14,322 nt of DNA from Acidimicrobiaceae bacterium (lineage in GTDB: Bacteria; Actinomycetota; Acidimicrobiia; Acidimicrobiales; RAAP-2). Numbering within the stretch: position 1 is the stretch's first letter; each line of letters begins with the position of its first letter. The notes beneath the pieces were generated by a model. That model did not search any database, was not told the origin of the DNA, and saw nothing but the letters and a program-made list of their open reading frames with translations. Positions 6,440-13,351 of the stretch are shown here, piece after piece. The DNA is taken from contig PMAL01000013.1 of NCBI GenBank assembly GCA_003152555.1, forward strand, positions 15,421-29,742. The letters run 5' to 3'. Position numbers and translations under genes: made by a program.

Positions 6440-7119
6440 TGCCGAGCAAGTCAATCTCCGAGTTAGAACAGGCCGTGGCCGATGCCCGTCTGGCCGTACA
6501 GGTACGCCAGGTCGAAGGTGAACTGCATCCGTTCTTCAACGAGGTTGCTTTGGAGGAAGCGGAGGAAGCCGTGAAGGCGGCCAAGGAAGAGGTCGAAAGG
6601 TTCCCAGCACGCCATGGACGTGACTTGTTGGCCGCGATGGAAAACGTTGCCGTCTGCGAGGAAGAGTTGTTTGCCGCCCAGCAGTTGCTGGCGTCCATGG
6701 GCGAGGGGGTAGTGCTCAGCGGCGAGCAGCTTCTTTCACACCTGACCGAGGTGCGGGCCGAGGTGGTGCGGGGGGAGCAGATCTTGGCCGACCGGGCCGG
6801 ATCTGACGAGCGCGTGTTCGCCTGTCGTCGTGTCGAACGGGCCAAGTGTGACCTCCGTGCGGCAATAGCGAAGTCGCGACCCGCGAGTGACGAGAAGGAG
6901 CGCCTGCAGCACTCGTTGGCGGCACTGGATGAGGACTACGCCGTGCTCACTTCACACGATCCGAATCCTGCGGATTTGGCGGTAGCGCTCGCTCGGATCT
7001 CGGAGGCGAACTGTGTGGATCGAGAGTGGCTACGGGCCCAGAAGGACGAACTCTCCAGGGTTCCAACTGAGGCTAAGTCGGCGCTCGACCACCAACCGGC
7101 GCACGCCCTTGCGCGTTAG
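6436..7119 (+). CDS. coiled-coil-rich hypothetical protein
   Basis: This 227-residue protein starts at ATG 6436, overlapping the previous stop as ATGA; ATG 6439 is an alternative. I do not recognise it. It is strongly helical and charged: heptad-like stretches run through about 5-20, 36-55 (EVALEEAEEAVKAAKEEVER), 65-85 and 100-165, with no obvious enzyme motif, signal peptide or membrane segment. The style resembles the coiled-coil parts of the relaxase and the ArdC-like protein in this window, suggesting a shared plasmid-specific protein repertoire. Direct coupling to the 139-residue gene suggests that the two products act together, perhaps as a helical complex; that is inference. Wobble GC is high and in register along the gene, supporting a real coding region. 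Confidence 0.65.
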   Translation: MMPSKSISELEQAVADARLAVQVRQVEGELHPFFNEVALEEAEEAVKAAKEEVERFPARHGRDLLAAMENVAVCEEELFAAQQLLASMGEGVVLSGEQLLSHLTEVRAEVVRGEQILADRAGSDERVFACRRVERAKCDLRAAIAKSRPASDEKERLQHSLAALDEDYAVLTSHDPNPADLAVALARISEANCVDREWLRAQKDELSRVPTEAKSALDHQPAHALAR

Positions 7120-7131
7120 CGCTACGTAGCG
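7120..7131. repeat. 12-bp perfect palindrome after the coiled-coil gene
   Basis: CGCTACGTAGCG starts on the base after the TAG stop (7117-7119). With no loop it is unlikely to be a terminator. A protein-binding site or chance are equally possible. The rest of the gap up to 7277 holds no gene that I can support. Confidence 0.3.
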
Positions 7132-7277
7132 GCTGTTCGCGTCGGCTACCTGGCATAGATGAGAAACGTGCACACGGTGCTGGCCCCTTTCGAGGTTGCC
7201 AACCCAAACCCTTTCTCGACTCTTCTTTTTGGCGCAGAATAGTGGCAGATGAGTTCGGCAACAAGGTGAGATAATGG

Positions 7278-7305
7278 TTGGAAGGTCACATTCCTGGGTC
7301 ATACT
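7278..7305 (+). promoter_or_regulatory. candidate promoter for a leaderless transcript
   Basis: TTGGAA (7278-7283) and CATACT (7300-7305) are 16 bases apart. Six bases then separate the -10 element from ATG 7312, the geometry of actinobacterial leaderless mRNAs. No Shine-Dalgarno precedes that ATG, which is consistent. The -35 match is weak. Confidence 0.35.
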
Positions 7306-7607
7306 TGGGCCATGGGAAAGAAGGGCCGACCTCGAACAACGTCTCTCGACGCGCGCTACCTCAAACATCCAGGCGCGGAAGTCATCGGGTACGGCTCGAG
7401 TTCGAGAAAACCTTCGAGCGCACGGTCCTCGACAGCGAAGATACGAACCGCGACCTCTACGAGCGGCTCTTCCATGACAAGAAGTTCAGCGCACGAGTTA
7501 TGGACTGGTACCTGTCCCGGATGTACGAGCTCTTACGACCCGAAGCGGTCCAGCAGAAGTTACCACTCCGCGCTGAGGAGCCAAAGACCAGTGAGGTGGA
7601 GGAGTGA
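7278..7607 (+). CDS. fragment like the C-terminus of a restriction-type helicase, probable N-terminal frameshift
   Basis: The open frame starts only at TTG (7278) and gives 109 residues. Residues 40-95 (LEFEKTFERTVLDSEDTNRD, LYERLF, VMDWYLSRMYELLRP) look like the C-terminal helical end of DEAD/DEAH-type helicases or type I restriction R subunits; that is a family resemblance judged by eye. The first 35 residues look random. A better N-terminus is in another frame from ATG 7312 (MGKKGRPRTTSLDARYLKHP, then GAEVI), preceded by a leaderless-type promoter. A single-base shift around 7380-7402 would join the two into a protein of about 98 residues. It ends 39 bases before the Abi-type gene and is probably co-transcribed with it. 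It may be a decayed piece of a larger defence gene, or an intact small gene carrying a mutation or sequencing error. Confidence 0.45.
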   Translation: MEGHIPGSYLGHGKEGPTSNNVSRRALPQTSRRGSHRVRLEFEKTFERTVLDSEDTNRDLYERLFHDKKFSARVMDWYLSRMYELLRPEAVQQKLPLRAEEPKTSEVEE

Positions 7608-7646
7608 CCGTCCAGCTGAGCTGCCGAGTGCAGAGTAGGTGACGAC

Positions 7647-8498
7647 ATGGCAGCCAACACAGCCTCAACTCCGTCTTTTTCGCTTACCGAGGCGTTGGTC
7701 CAGGCGGTAGCGCGTCTTGTTGATGACGCTGGAGTGACACGTGCCCCCAGCCATTACGACCTCGAGACGATCTTCCGACGGTCGGGTGTCTTGGAGTTCG
7801 ATCCGCATCGTGTCTCCTCGGCAGTCAAGATTGGCAAGCACAAGCGTGTGCGAGAAGTGCTCAGCGGTGCCCTTGATAATGGGAGTGATGCGGGCGCGAA
7901 GTGTGTCGAGATGTTGATAGGCAACTTGAGAGGCCACGGCGGTTTCATTCCTGGTGCGGACAACTACTGCGGAGATGCCGCTATCGCGGCGTGTATCGCC
8001 GCATTCAATACCGAGCCTGTCGAACTCACACGCGACGGACAACTTCGACCGCGAAGCCTCGAGGGGCTAACTGGTCGCCATCTCACTGATGCAATCCGCT
8101 CTTACGTCGAGAGAGCCAGGCGCGGCTACTCCGACAGCGTGCTCGTGGCGGGGACCAACAAGGACCTGATTGAGGCTGTGGCGGGTCACGTCATCACAGA
8201 GATCTTCAACAGCGAGCCATCAGGAGACTTCTCGACGATGCTCGGCCAAGCGTTTACCGCTTTGGGGCTAGCAGCGATGACGCCCAAGCAGGAGCAGGGA
8301 GGGCTACCAGGAGCGCGAGACGCGATGTCTGTGGCTCTGTACCAACTGGCAATCGCAGTGAACCGACTTCGCAACAAGGCCGGGAGCGGTCACGGCCGGC
8401 CCTTCCTCACTGACTTGACGGCAGCCGAGGTTCGCGCCGCCACGGAAGCCACTGGGCTAGTCGCCGGCCGTCTCCTCGACGCACTCGAAGGTACGTAA
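7647..8498 (+). CDS. abortive infection protein with Abi-C / HEPN-like C-terminal domain
   Basis: The 283-residue protein has ATG 7647 with a plausible ribosome site (AGGTG, 5 bases away). The C-terminal half (about 150-280) follows the abortive-infection Abi-C layout: YVERARRGYSDSVLVAGTNK, DLIEAVAGHVITEIF, a region about large-subunit helices (TMLGQAFTALGL), then NRLRNKAGSGHGRP at 239-252. R242-N243 and H249 fit the R-N-x(n)-H pattern of HEPN ribonucleases. The N-terminal part (about 12-100; ALVQAVARLVDDAGV, GNLRGHGGFIP) looks like a helical sensor or partner domain of the kind seen in AbiJ-like proteins. Such proteins are thought to shut down the infected cell, often by cutting RNA. Neighbours are a helicase fragment and a PIN-toxin pair, which supports a defence setting. 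No signal peptide or membrane segment is seen. Domain call fairly sure; activity inferred. Confidence 0.72.
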   Translation: MAANTASTPSFSLTEALVQAVARLVDDAGVTRAPSHYDLETIFRRSGVLEFDPHRVSSAVKIGKHKRVREVLSGALDNGSDAGAKCVEMLIGNLRGHGGFIPGADNYCGDAAIAACIAAFNTEPVELTRDGQLRPRSLEGLTGRHLTDAIRSYVERARRGYSDSVLVAGTNKDLIEAVAGHVITEIFNSEPSGDFSTMLGQAFTALGLAAMTPKQEQGGLPGARDAMSVALYQLAIAVNRLRNKAGSGHGRPFLTDLTAAEVRAATEATGLVAGRLLDALEGT

Positions 8499-8631
8499 TA
8501 GCCGTTCGGTTCGAGCTTTTACCAGGGTGATTGCGGCCACTGATGTAAAACGGCCCCAAAAGTCGCTACAGCGCATTTCTTCCATTTCATAGATGAGTGC
8601 GCCGCTGACAATTGCCCTGACAGTGAGTAGC

Positions 8632-8865
8632 ATGACTTTCATGGAGAATCGCGGCTTTCATCCCGGACATGGTCGGACTTCCGATGTCCCCACGGAGCAG
8701 TCGGTACTTCCCGAGCTTGATCCCGCTGACATTCTCAGACTCGCGCCCCAATTCATGATCGCCGACCTGGCAAGTAAGCGCTACTACAAGCCCACGGCCG
8801 AGGCATTGGCTCGCGCGAGCGAGAACAATGCCAAGTCCAATCGTTCTACCCGCCTGAAGCACTGA
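8632..8865 (+). CDS. probable antitoxin partner of the PIN toxin
   Basis: Starts are possible at ATG 8593, 8632 and 8641. I chose 8632 because a weak GTGAG precedes it and because the residues encoded from 8593 look random. From 8641 the product reads MENRGFHPGHGRTSDVPTEQ, then LPELDPADILRLAPQFMIAD and LASKRYYKPTAEALARASEN. It is small, with an acidic middle and a helical, basic end (SNRSTRLKH). No DNA-binding fold is obvious by eye. Size, position just before a PIN-domain gene and lack of other motifs suggest a VapB-like antitoxin that wraps and blocks the nuclease. Its TGA (8863-8865) is in the same frame as the toxin gene, 9 bases before the toxin GTG. Confidence 0.5.
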   Translation: MTFMENRGFHPGHGRTSDVPTEQSVLPELDPADILRLAPQFMIADLASKRYYKPTAEALARASENNAKSNRSTRLKH

Positions 8866-8874
8866 CGCTCCGTC

Positions 8875-9435
8875 GTGGCGTCTTCACCGGATGAACCTGA
8901 CTCGATACGTGTCGTCTTGGACGCCAACGTGTACGTGAGAGCAGCGGTCCATCTCGGACCGGGTGTTCCTCTGAACGCCCTCCCAAGCCCGATGCCGCCC
9001 TTCGAAGGACATCCGGACTATAACGCCGCTCAGGTTTTGTCCATGGTTTTGAGTGGGACCGGCCCCGGGGACCATGTGCTCATACCTTGCATCTGTGATC
9101 ACATTGCAGACCTGATCTTCAGTGCCCTGACTAGTCCCGAGATCGAAGGTGGTGAGGGTTGGGAAATCTCCGCAGCAAATTCCTTCCTTAACGACCTCTA
9201 CGACGGACTGAACGGCGCCGGTGGCGTCCAGTCCGATGTGACATACCCAAGGCACGGGAATATCCTTGGCGATGACGACGGGCGGGTGTTTTCCGCTGCA
9301 GTGGAATCTGAGGCGAGAGTCTTGGTGACCGCGGACGTTCCGTTTCGCGTTAAGGCCAATGGTCTTCAAGGCATCGCCGTGATGAACCCTCTCGAGCTCC
9401 TCGAGCGACTTGACAAGTCCGCTCCAAGGCGTTAG
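8875..9435 (+). CDS. PIN-domain protein, probable VapC-like toxin ribonuclease
   Basis: The 186-residue protein opens at GTG 8875, the only reasonable start in this frame; no Shine-Dalgarno is visible, so translation may be coupled to the upstream gene. PIN landmarks are in order: IRVVLDANVYVRA near the N-terminus (D16), PCICDHIADLIFSAL at 71-85, GDDDGRVFSAAVESEARVLV at 132-151, and VTADVPF at 151-157 (D154). The aspartates 16, one of 133-135, and 154 would bind the metal. The second acidic position, usually Glu, seems to be Asp75. PIN toxins cut RNA, often tRNA or rRNA, to stop growth; here the substrate is unknown. At 186 residues it is longer than a typical 130-residue VapC because of a loop at about 28-50 and an insertion at about 88-128. 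Placement after an Abi-type gene suggests plasmid maintenance or defence. Confidence 0.72.
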   Translation: MASSPDEPDSIRVVLDANVYVRAAVHLGPGVPLNALPSPMPPFEGHPDYNAAQVLSMVLSGTGPGDHVLIPCICDHIADLIFSALTSPEIEGGEGWEISAANSFLNDLYDGLNGAGGVQSDVTYPRHGNILGDDDGRVFSAAVESEARVLVTADVPFRVKANGLQGIAVMNPLELLERLDKSAPRR

Positions 9436-9490
9436 TTCTTCAGCGCATTGCGTGGCCAGTCATTTGGTCGGTCGGCTAATCAATAATCGG

Positions 9491-9534
9491 TGGTGCGGAA
9501 CGTCCGCACTTCTTAGTGCGGACGTTCCGCACCA
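9491..9534. repeat. 44-base double palindrome: perfect 20-bp stem with self-palindromic arms
   Basis: Bases 9491-9510 and 9515-9534 are perfect reverse complements separated by the 4-base loop TCTT. Each arm is itself a dyad: GTGCGGA-ACG-TCCGCAC (9493-9509) and GTGCGGA-CGT-TCCGCAC (9516-9532). The site thus holds four copies of one heptamer in alternating orientation. It lies 55 bases after the PIN gene and has no T-tract. It could be a cruciform, a double operator, a recombination or replication site, or a strong transcription block. Confidence 0.85.
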
Positions 9535-9798
9535 TTCCCTCCTCAATGACGTGAGGGCGGCGGCGCAGGCTTGGAAACTTGATGTCAGAGATCTTGTGGC
9601 AACACCTCTTGACTTGGCGGCCGTTGCCAAAAGGAAAACACTCGACTCACCCGATTGAGTTCTCATCTGTAAAGACCGGTAAAACCTGGCAACGAGATGT
9701 CACAGCCCTGCGCAGGTGCGTTCGACTTACCAACCTTCTGTCTCACCTTGCTACCGAACTCAGTGGCAGGTTTACTACATCTCCGGACTGTCATCTGC
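9535..9798 (+). other. region between palindrome and YdjM-like gene, with a possible coding remnant
   Basis: One plus-strand frame up to the stop at 9656-9658 reads like protein (NDVRAAAQAWKLDVRDLVAT, then PLDLAAVAKRKTL). It has no credible start: its only upstream start (TTG 9410) lies inside the PIN gene and the frame runs through the palindrome. It may be the tail of a lost gene. Bases 9659-9747 show nothing. Confidence 0.25.
9748..9776 (+). promoter_or_regulatory. weak candidate promoter for the YdjM-like gene
   Basis: TTGCTA (9748-9753) and TTTACT (9771-9776) are 17 bases apart and would start transcription about 15 bases before ATG 9799. Each box matches the consensus at 4 of 6 positions, so this is tentative. 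Confidence 0.25.
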
Positions 9799-10569
9799 AT
9801 GGCAGGGAACCACACACACGTTGCAGTTGGTTTACTCGTTGGGGTTGGCGTCGCGGCCGTCCTTCACCTCGACCCGGAAGCCACGGCGCTGTTCGCCATG
9901 ACCAGTGGCGGGGCCGCCCTACTCCCTGACCTGGACGATGACACGAGCGCTGTCACCGATGCCGCCGGCGTCGTACTGGCGCTACCCCTCTCGATCTTCC
10001 GTCGGATCGTCATCAGACACCGCGGCCCGACCCATGCGTTGCCGATCTGCCTCGCTCTGGCGGTGGTCGTGTACTGGGTAGGACATCTCTTTGGGAAGGC
10101 TCACGGCTCGATACCGGCGTACTGGCCGATACGTCTCCTCATGCCCGTACTTCTCGCGCTGTTGGGGACCCGCTCGGCGCTACGGATCGGTTCGGGCGAA
10201 CACCTGCGCCCTTTGCTGAACCACCGGCATCGGTTCTACATCGAAGTGCTGGCGGGCCTTTGTATCGGCTACATCGGTTACACGATGGGGCCAACGGCGC
10301 ACTTCGCCCTGGGCATGGCCCTGGCGGTGGGGGTGGGCGCCGCGTCGCACGCCCTGATCGACGTGCCGTTCGAAAGCGGCGTGCCGCTGTTCTGGCCGTT
10401 TGTTCCGTCTTTGAACAGACACGTCTCATTCGGCCATCACAAGGTCGGGGGGACCCTTGACCATTTCACAGCCTTCGTCGCCGTTCTCGCGACATTTGCG
10501 TTTGTCACTGTCGGAACCTTTCACGGCGGACCGATGGCCCTCCGTTGGATGCACCATGTTCGCTTCTAA
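9799..10569 (+). CDS. YdjM/DUF457-type membrane-bound putative metal-dependent hydrolase
   Basis: I chose ATG 9799 (256 residues, MAGNHTHVAVGLLVGVGVAA) because the family begins with a short His-bearing segment and a first membrane helix. The frame is open back to ATG 9697, but those 34 residues look unrelated. Family signposts are present: GAALLPDLDDDTS at 38-50 (D44, D46), RHRGPTHAL at 73-81 (H74, H79), ASHALIDVPFESG at 182-194 (H184, D188) and PLFWPF at 196-201. Several hydrophobic segments follow each other (about 8-24, 54-67, 81-95, 111-123, 150-163, 168-182, 223-240), so the protein sits in the inner membrane. YdjM-type proteins are predicted hydrolases linked in some bacteria to the SOS response; the substrate is unknown. 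No neighbour explains its job here. Family call good, activity uncertain. Confidence 0.75.
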   Translation: MAGNHTHVAVGLLVGVGVAAVLHLDPEATALFAMTSGGAALLPDLDDDTSAVTDAAGVVLALPLSIFRRIVIRHRGPTHALPICLALAVVVYWVGHLFGKAHGSIPAYWPIRLLMPVLLALLGTRSALRIGSGEHLRPLLNHRHRFYIEVLAGLCIGYIGYTMGPTAHFALGMALAVGVGAASHALIDVPFESGVPLFWPFVPSLNRHVSFGHHKVGGTLDHFTAFVAVLATFAFVTVGTFHGGPMALRWMHHVRF

Positions 10570-10610
10570 GCACTCGACGTGGCCACCATTTATGCCCACG
10601 CTCGGCGTTT

Positions 10611-10653
10611 CGTTGCCACTCCCCGCGCGAGCGTGCGGCGGGCGGTGGCGACG
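10611..10653 (+). terminator. GC-rich hairpin after the YdjM-like gene
   Basis: CGTTGCCAC (10611-10619) pairs with GTGGCGACG (10645-10653) with one G-T pair, and an inner CCCGC (10622-10626) pairs with GCGGG (10638-10642). It begins 41 bases after the stop. The nearest T-tract (CTACTTTTG) starts about 15 bases downstream, so termination is plausible but not classical. Confidence 0.4.
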
Positions 10654-10666
10654 GCACCGTCCCCCT

Positions 10667-10864
10667 CTACTTTTGAAGTGAGATAGACCTCCCATGCTCG
10701 GGCCCGTGGGTAGCCTCGATCATGGTGAGGAATAATTTAAGCGGAGCTGAGTAGGCCCTAATGTCCGGAAACGCGTTCTTCACCATGTCGGTGAGCACCT
10801 CAACATTGAACCAGTCTCCGACCGAGGTGTAGTGGTTATCGTGACCATCACCTTGATTTACCAC
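10667..10864 (-). CDS. short hypothetical protein or remnant
   Basis: A GTG at 10864 opens 65 codons with protein-like content: NQGDGHDNHYTSVGDWFNVE, then VLTDMVKNAFPDIRAYSAPL and KLFLTMIEATHGPEHGR. No ribosome binding site is visible. The frame starts just where the fragment upstream on this strand ends, so the two may be pieces of one disrupted gene. I do not recognise either. Codon choice is mixed, with moderate wobble GC. Confidence 0.35.
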   Translation of the reverse strand: MVNQGDGHDNHYTSVGDWFNVEVLTDMVKNAFPDIRAYSAPLKLFLTMIEATHGPEHGRSISLQK

Positions 10865-11061
10865 TTCAAGGGAGATGCTTCAGAAGGTGCCCGAGCTACG
10901 CCAAGAGATTCTTCTGGCAGTCTCGGTCTCATCGCCGATGACCTCATGGTCTCTTCAAGCAGAGCCATCCCTGCCTCGCATGGCACTATGCTCACTCCGA
11001 ACAGATTCGTGATGATCTCAGCGGCCTTGCTCTCGCCGAGGAAGGCCTTGATGGGCGGCTG
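10858..11061 (-). pseudogene. start-less coding-like remnant directly after the ABC permease stop
   Basis: Right after the permease TAA (11064-11062), the same frame stays open for 67 codons: QPPIKAFLGESKAAEIITNL, then FGVSIVPCEAGMALLEETMR, ending at TAA (10860-10858). There is no proper start codon. The segment KAAEIITNLFGVSIVPCEAG faintly recalls the DLFGxxxS part of IS66-family transposases, but no further transposase motifs follow. It may be a broken gene or an ancestral C-terminal extension of the permease cut off by a stop. Confidence 0.25.
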
Positions 11062-12027
11062 TTAAGTTCGCCATCTCTTTACCGCCGCCACAGTGACCCC
11101 CAGGAGTACTATCGCGGCACCAAGAAAGATCGCGCTTTCGTAAGCCTGCAGGGCCCAATAATGGTTCTCCGGCTGGAACTGAATGACGTCACGCACGTGG
11201 TAAAGGGCCTCACAGAACTTCCAGCTGTGCGCTGGCTTCGTGACACCGTTGGCGCCCTGGCAGGTAACCATTCTTATGAGATAGCTATTCCATGCCTGGC
11301 CGGGGGCGGGGCTGAAACGACCAACGGGGACAAAGCCCGACCGCACGATCCAGGCAAGCGCAGGAGGGCCACTGTTCGGATCTACTACCTTGCTCACTGC
11401 ACCGAACGATGGGCGCAGAAAGTCCTGGACGACGAGGCGAGCGCCAATATAGAGCGGGATACTTACCGCGAATGCCCACCCGGTTCGCCGAATGAGCGCC
11501 CCGAGAGCAACGCCGAGCATGAAGGCGAAGAGCGCGTAGGCGACGATGACGAATCCGGAGATGTCGAAATTCGATGGCTGAATATGAATGCTGCGCTGGG
11601 CCGCATCCGTCCACCACCAGAACAGCGGCGCCAGCGCACCCACGATTCCTACCGTGACGAGTGCCCCAACTCCGACCTTCGTCACGAGCCAGCGGGTCCT
11701 CGTGATGGACTGGGTCCACGCGAGGCGATTCGTGAACAACTGCATCTCACCGGCCACCAGGGGCGCTCCTAGCACCAGCCCGAGGATGGCCGGAAGAACG
11801 CCACAGAGCGCCGCATTGACCGAACTGAAACGGTCCACGCCCGAGAGGCTGTTCATGCAGATCGGTGAGACTCCGGGAGTCTCAATGGAGCAGTGATGAC
11901 TCGTGAAGATTGTCCACGCATTCAGTTCAGACGTCCCGGTTACGGCGAGCCAGACCGCGAACGCTGCCGCGACCGCGATCGAGGCAAGGAAGATGGAGCG
12001 GTGCATCCGCCACGTTGCCCAGATCAC
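11062..12027 (-). CDS. ABC transporter permease (ABC-2 type) of a GntR-regulated operon
   Basis: The start is GTG at 12027, which overlaps the TGA of the ATPase gene as GTGA; this gives 321 residues (VIWATWRMHRSIFLASIAVA). The longer frame from 12144 adds 39 residues of antisense-looking Arg/Ala sequence and runs into the ATPase gene. About six membrane helices are visible: 12-30, 70-94, 116-139, 156-178, 183-200 and 297-316, with a large extracytoplasmic loop at 201-296. The stretch GAPLVAGEMQLFTNRLAWTQ followed by SITRTRWLVTKVG (88-119) is characteristic of actinobacterial permeases of this type. It should form the membrane channel for the adjacent ATPase. The exported or sensed compound is unknown; relatives are linked to cell-envelope stress or antibiotic response. 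Confidence 0.82.
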   Translation of the reverse strand: MIWATWRMHRSIFLASIAVAAAFAVWLAVTGTSELNAWTIFTSHHCSIETPGVSPICMNSLSGVDRFSSVNAALCGVLPAILGLVLGAPLVAGEMQLFTNRLAWTQSITRTRWLVTKVGVGALVTVGIVGALAPLFWWWTDAAQRSIHIQPSNFDISGFVIVAYALFAFMLGVALGALIRRTGWAFAVSIPLYIGARLVVQDFLRPSFGAVSKVVDPNSGPPALAWIVRSGFVPVGRFSPAPGQAWNSYLIRMVTCQGANGVTKPAHSWKFCEALYHVRDVIQFQPENHYWALQAYESAIFLGAAIVLLGVTVAAVKRWRT

Positions 12028-12944
12028 TGCGTGTCCCTTCCCAGATCGCCAGAGCGCGGCTGACTCAGAACCGGAGTCTTCGGCTGCTGCTCGCGCAGGT
12101 AGGCGAGCACGATTTCTTCGAGCGTCGGCTCGACCACCCGCCACGAGGGGTCGGTAATTGGCACTTCAACTTGGACAAGCAGGGCTGTTTCGCGTTCGCT
12201 GTGTGTCGTTGAAATGACGATGACCCCGGGGGGTACGTCAGGCGGTTGCTCACGAGATCCCAACAGCAGTCGGTGACTGGCGAGCACGTAGTCGAGATCA
12301 TCCGCGACGAGAACGCGCGACCTCGACAGGATTATCACGTAGTCACAGATCGTCGCGAGGTCCGATATTGCGTGGGAGGAGAGCAAGACCGTCGTGTGAT
12401 CATCGACGACCGAGCGAAGCAGCACGTGCATGAGGCCTTCGCGAGCAAGGGGATCAAGTGCGGCAACGGGCTCGTCGAGTAGCAAGAGTGCTGGGCGTTT
12501 GGCGAGACACATCGTAAGGGCAACTTGTGCTTGCTGGCCAACGGACAGATGGCTGATCTTCGCGTCGCTCGGGATTTCGAGTTCGGTGAGATAGCCGCGT
12601 GCGAGAGCGTCATCCCAGTTTGGATTGAGCAGTCTCCCGAATTTGAGCATCTCCTGAACGCGAAAAGCGCGGTAGAGGGGACGCTCCTGGTCGAGGTAGC
12701 CGATTTGTCGGAGTACCTCGACGGTCTGGTCCTGTGGGGAATGGCCGAACACTCGGATTTCGCCCGCGCTCGGTGTCGTGATGCCCGCTACCATCCTCAG
12801 CAACGTCGATTTCCCCGAACCGTTCGGTCCTACGAGTGCGGCGATCCGTCCAACGGGAAGGCGAATCGAGCAGTCCTGAAGTCCCCATTTATGTCCGTAG
12901 CGCTTTCCGAGGGCGACGGCTTCGAGGGCTGGGGCGTCGCTCAT
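12024..12944 (-). CDS. ABC transporter ATP-binding protein
   Basis: This 306-residue ATPase has the complete motif set: Walker A GPNGSGKST at 39-47, Q-loop Q86, signature LSVGQQAQ at 133-140, Walker B LLLLDEP at 153-159 with catalytic E158, D-loop ALDP and H-loop H191 (SSHAISDLA). The C-terminal ending EPTLEEIVLAYLRE is usual for drug or YtrB-like exporters. It starts at an ATG overlapping the GntR stop (ATGA) and ends overlapping the permease start (GTGA), so all three genes are translated from one message. Acting in the cytoplasm as a dimer, it would power the single downstream permease. The signature motif carries Val instead of the common Gly/Pro variants, which is within the normal range. 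Its substrate cannot be read from the sequence. Confidence 0.9.
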   Translation of the reverse strand: MSDAPALEAVALGKRYGHKWGLQDCSIRLPVGRIAALVGPNGSGKSTLLRMVAGITTPSAGEIRVFGHSPQDQTVEVLRQIGYLDQERPLYRAFRVQEMLKFGRLLNPNWDDALARGYLTELEIPSDAKISHLSVGQQAQVALTMCLAKRPALLLLDEPVAALDPLAREGLMHVLLRSVVDDHTTVLLSSHAISDLATICDYVIILSRSRVLVADDLDYVLASHRLLLGSREQPPDVPPGVIVISTTHSERETALLVQVEVPITDPSWRVVEPTLEEIVLAYLREQQPKTPVLSQPRSGDLGRDTQ

Positions 12945-13351
12945 GTCGCATTCGTTTCTTTGGACTGAATGACCGCAGCGAAAAGAGCGGAGATTCCCTC
13001 GTTATCTACTCCAGCGCTTCGCGCTCGATTCGCCCAATTTTGTAATTCCTGGAGGAGCATGGTTCGATCGCTGGAACTCAGCGAGGACGAGGCCCTGGCA
13101 GTCACGAATGTACCGAGCCCGGGGCGCCCCTCAACGATGCCTTCGTGTTCGAGCTCGCGATAGGCGCGGTGAACCGTATTGGGGTTGATCGTGATCTGGG
13201 TCACGACCTCTCTCACAGGTGGGAGCTTGTCGCCGGGGCGCAATAGCCCGAGGCTCACTGCCTGACGAACCTGGTCAGCGAGTTGGCGGTAGGGCGCTAC
13301 GCCGCTGCGCGAGTCCAGTCTGAAGTTGATGAGGGAAGCGCGCGATTCCAT
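12941..13351 (-). CDS. GntR-family (YtrA subfamily) transcriptional regulator
   Basis: The 136-residue protein has an N-terminal GntR winged helix (about 18-84): APYRQLADQVRQAVSLGLLR, PGDKLPPVREVV, INPNTVHRAYRELEHEGIVE, and the wing GRPGLGTFVT. The short C-terminal part of about 50 residues, without a ligand-binding sensor fold, is the hallmark of the YtrA subfamily, whose members usually repress their own operon with an ABC transporter. It is the first gene of the operon and overlaps the ATPase gene by 4 bases. The ATG at 13351 has no ribosome binding site, but a promoter ends about 8 bases before it, so the mRNA is probably leaderless. A perfect dyad sits on that promoter and is the likely operator. 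Dimer formation and autorepression are inferred from the family. Confidence 0.88.
   Translation of the reverse strand: MESRASLINFRLDSRSGVAPYRQLADQVRQAVSLGLLRPGDKLPPVREVVTQITINPNTVHRAYRELEHEGIVEGRPGLGTFVTARASSSLSSSDRTMLLQELQNWANRARSAGVDNEGISALFAAVIQSKETNAT

Noticed and set aside
11161..11772. Plus-strand open frame of about 200 codons opposite the ABC permease
   Set aside because: Its product is a low-complexity charged sequence. The minus strand has membrane helices and the permease motif in the same bases.
12028..12144. 39-codon N-terminal extension of the permease
   Set aside because: It lies wholly inside the ATPase coding region and is Arg/Ala-rich. The GTGA overlap at 12027 is the normal operon start.
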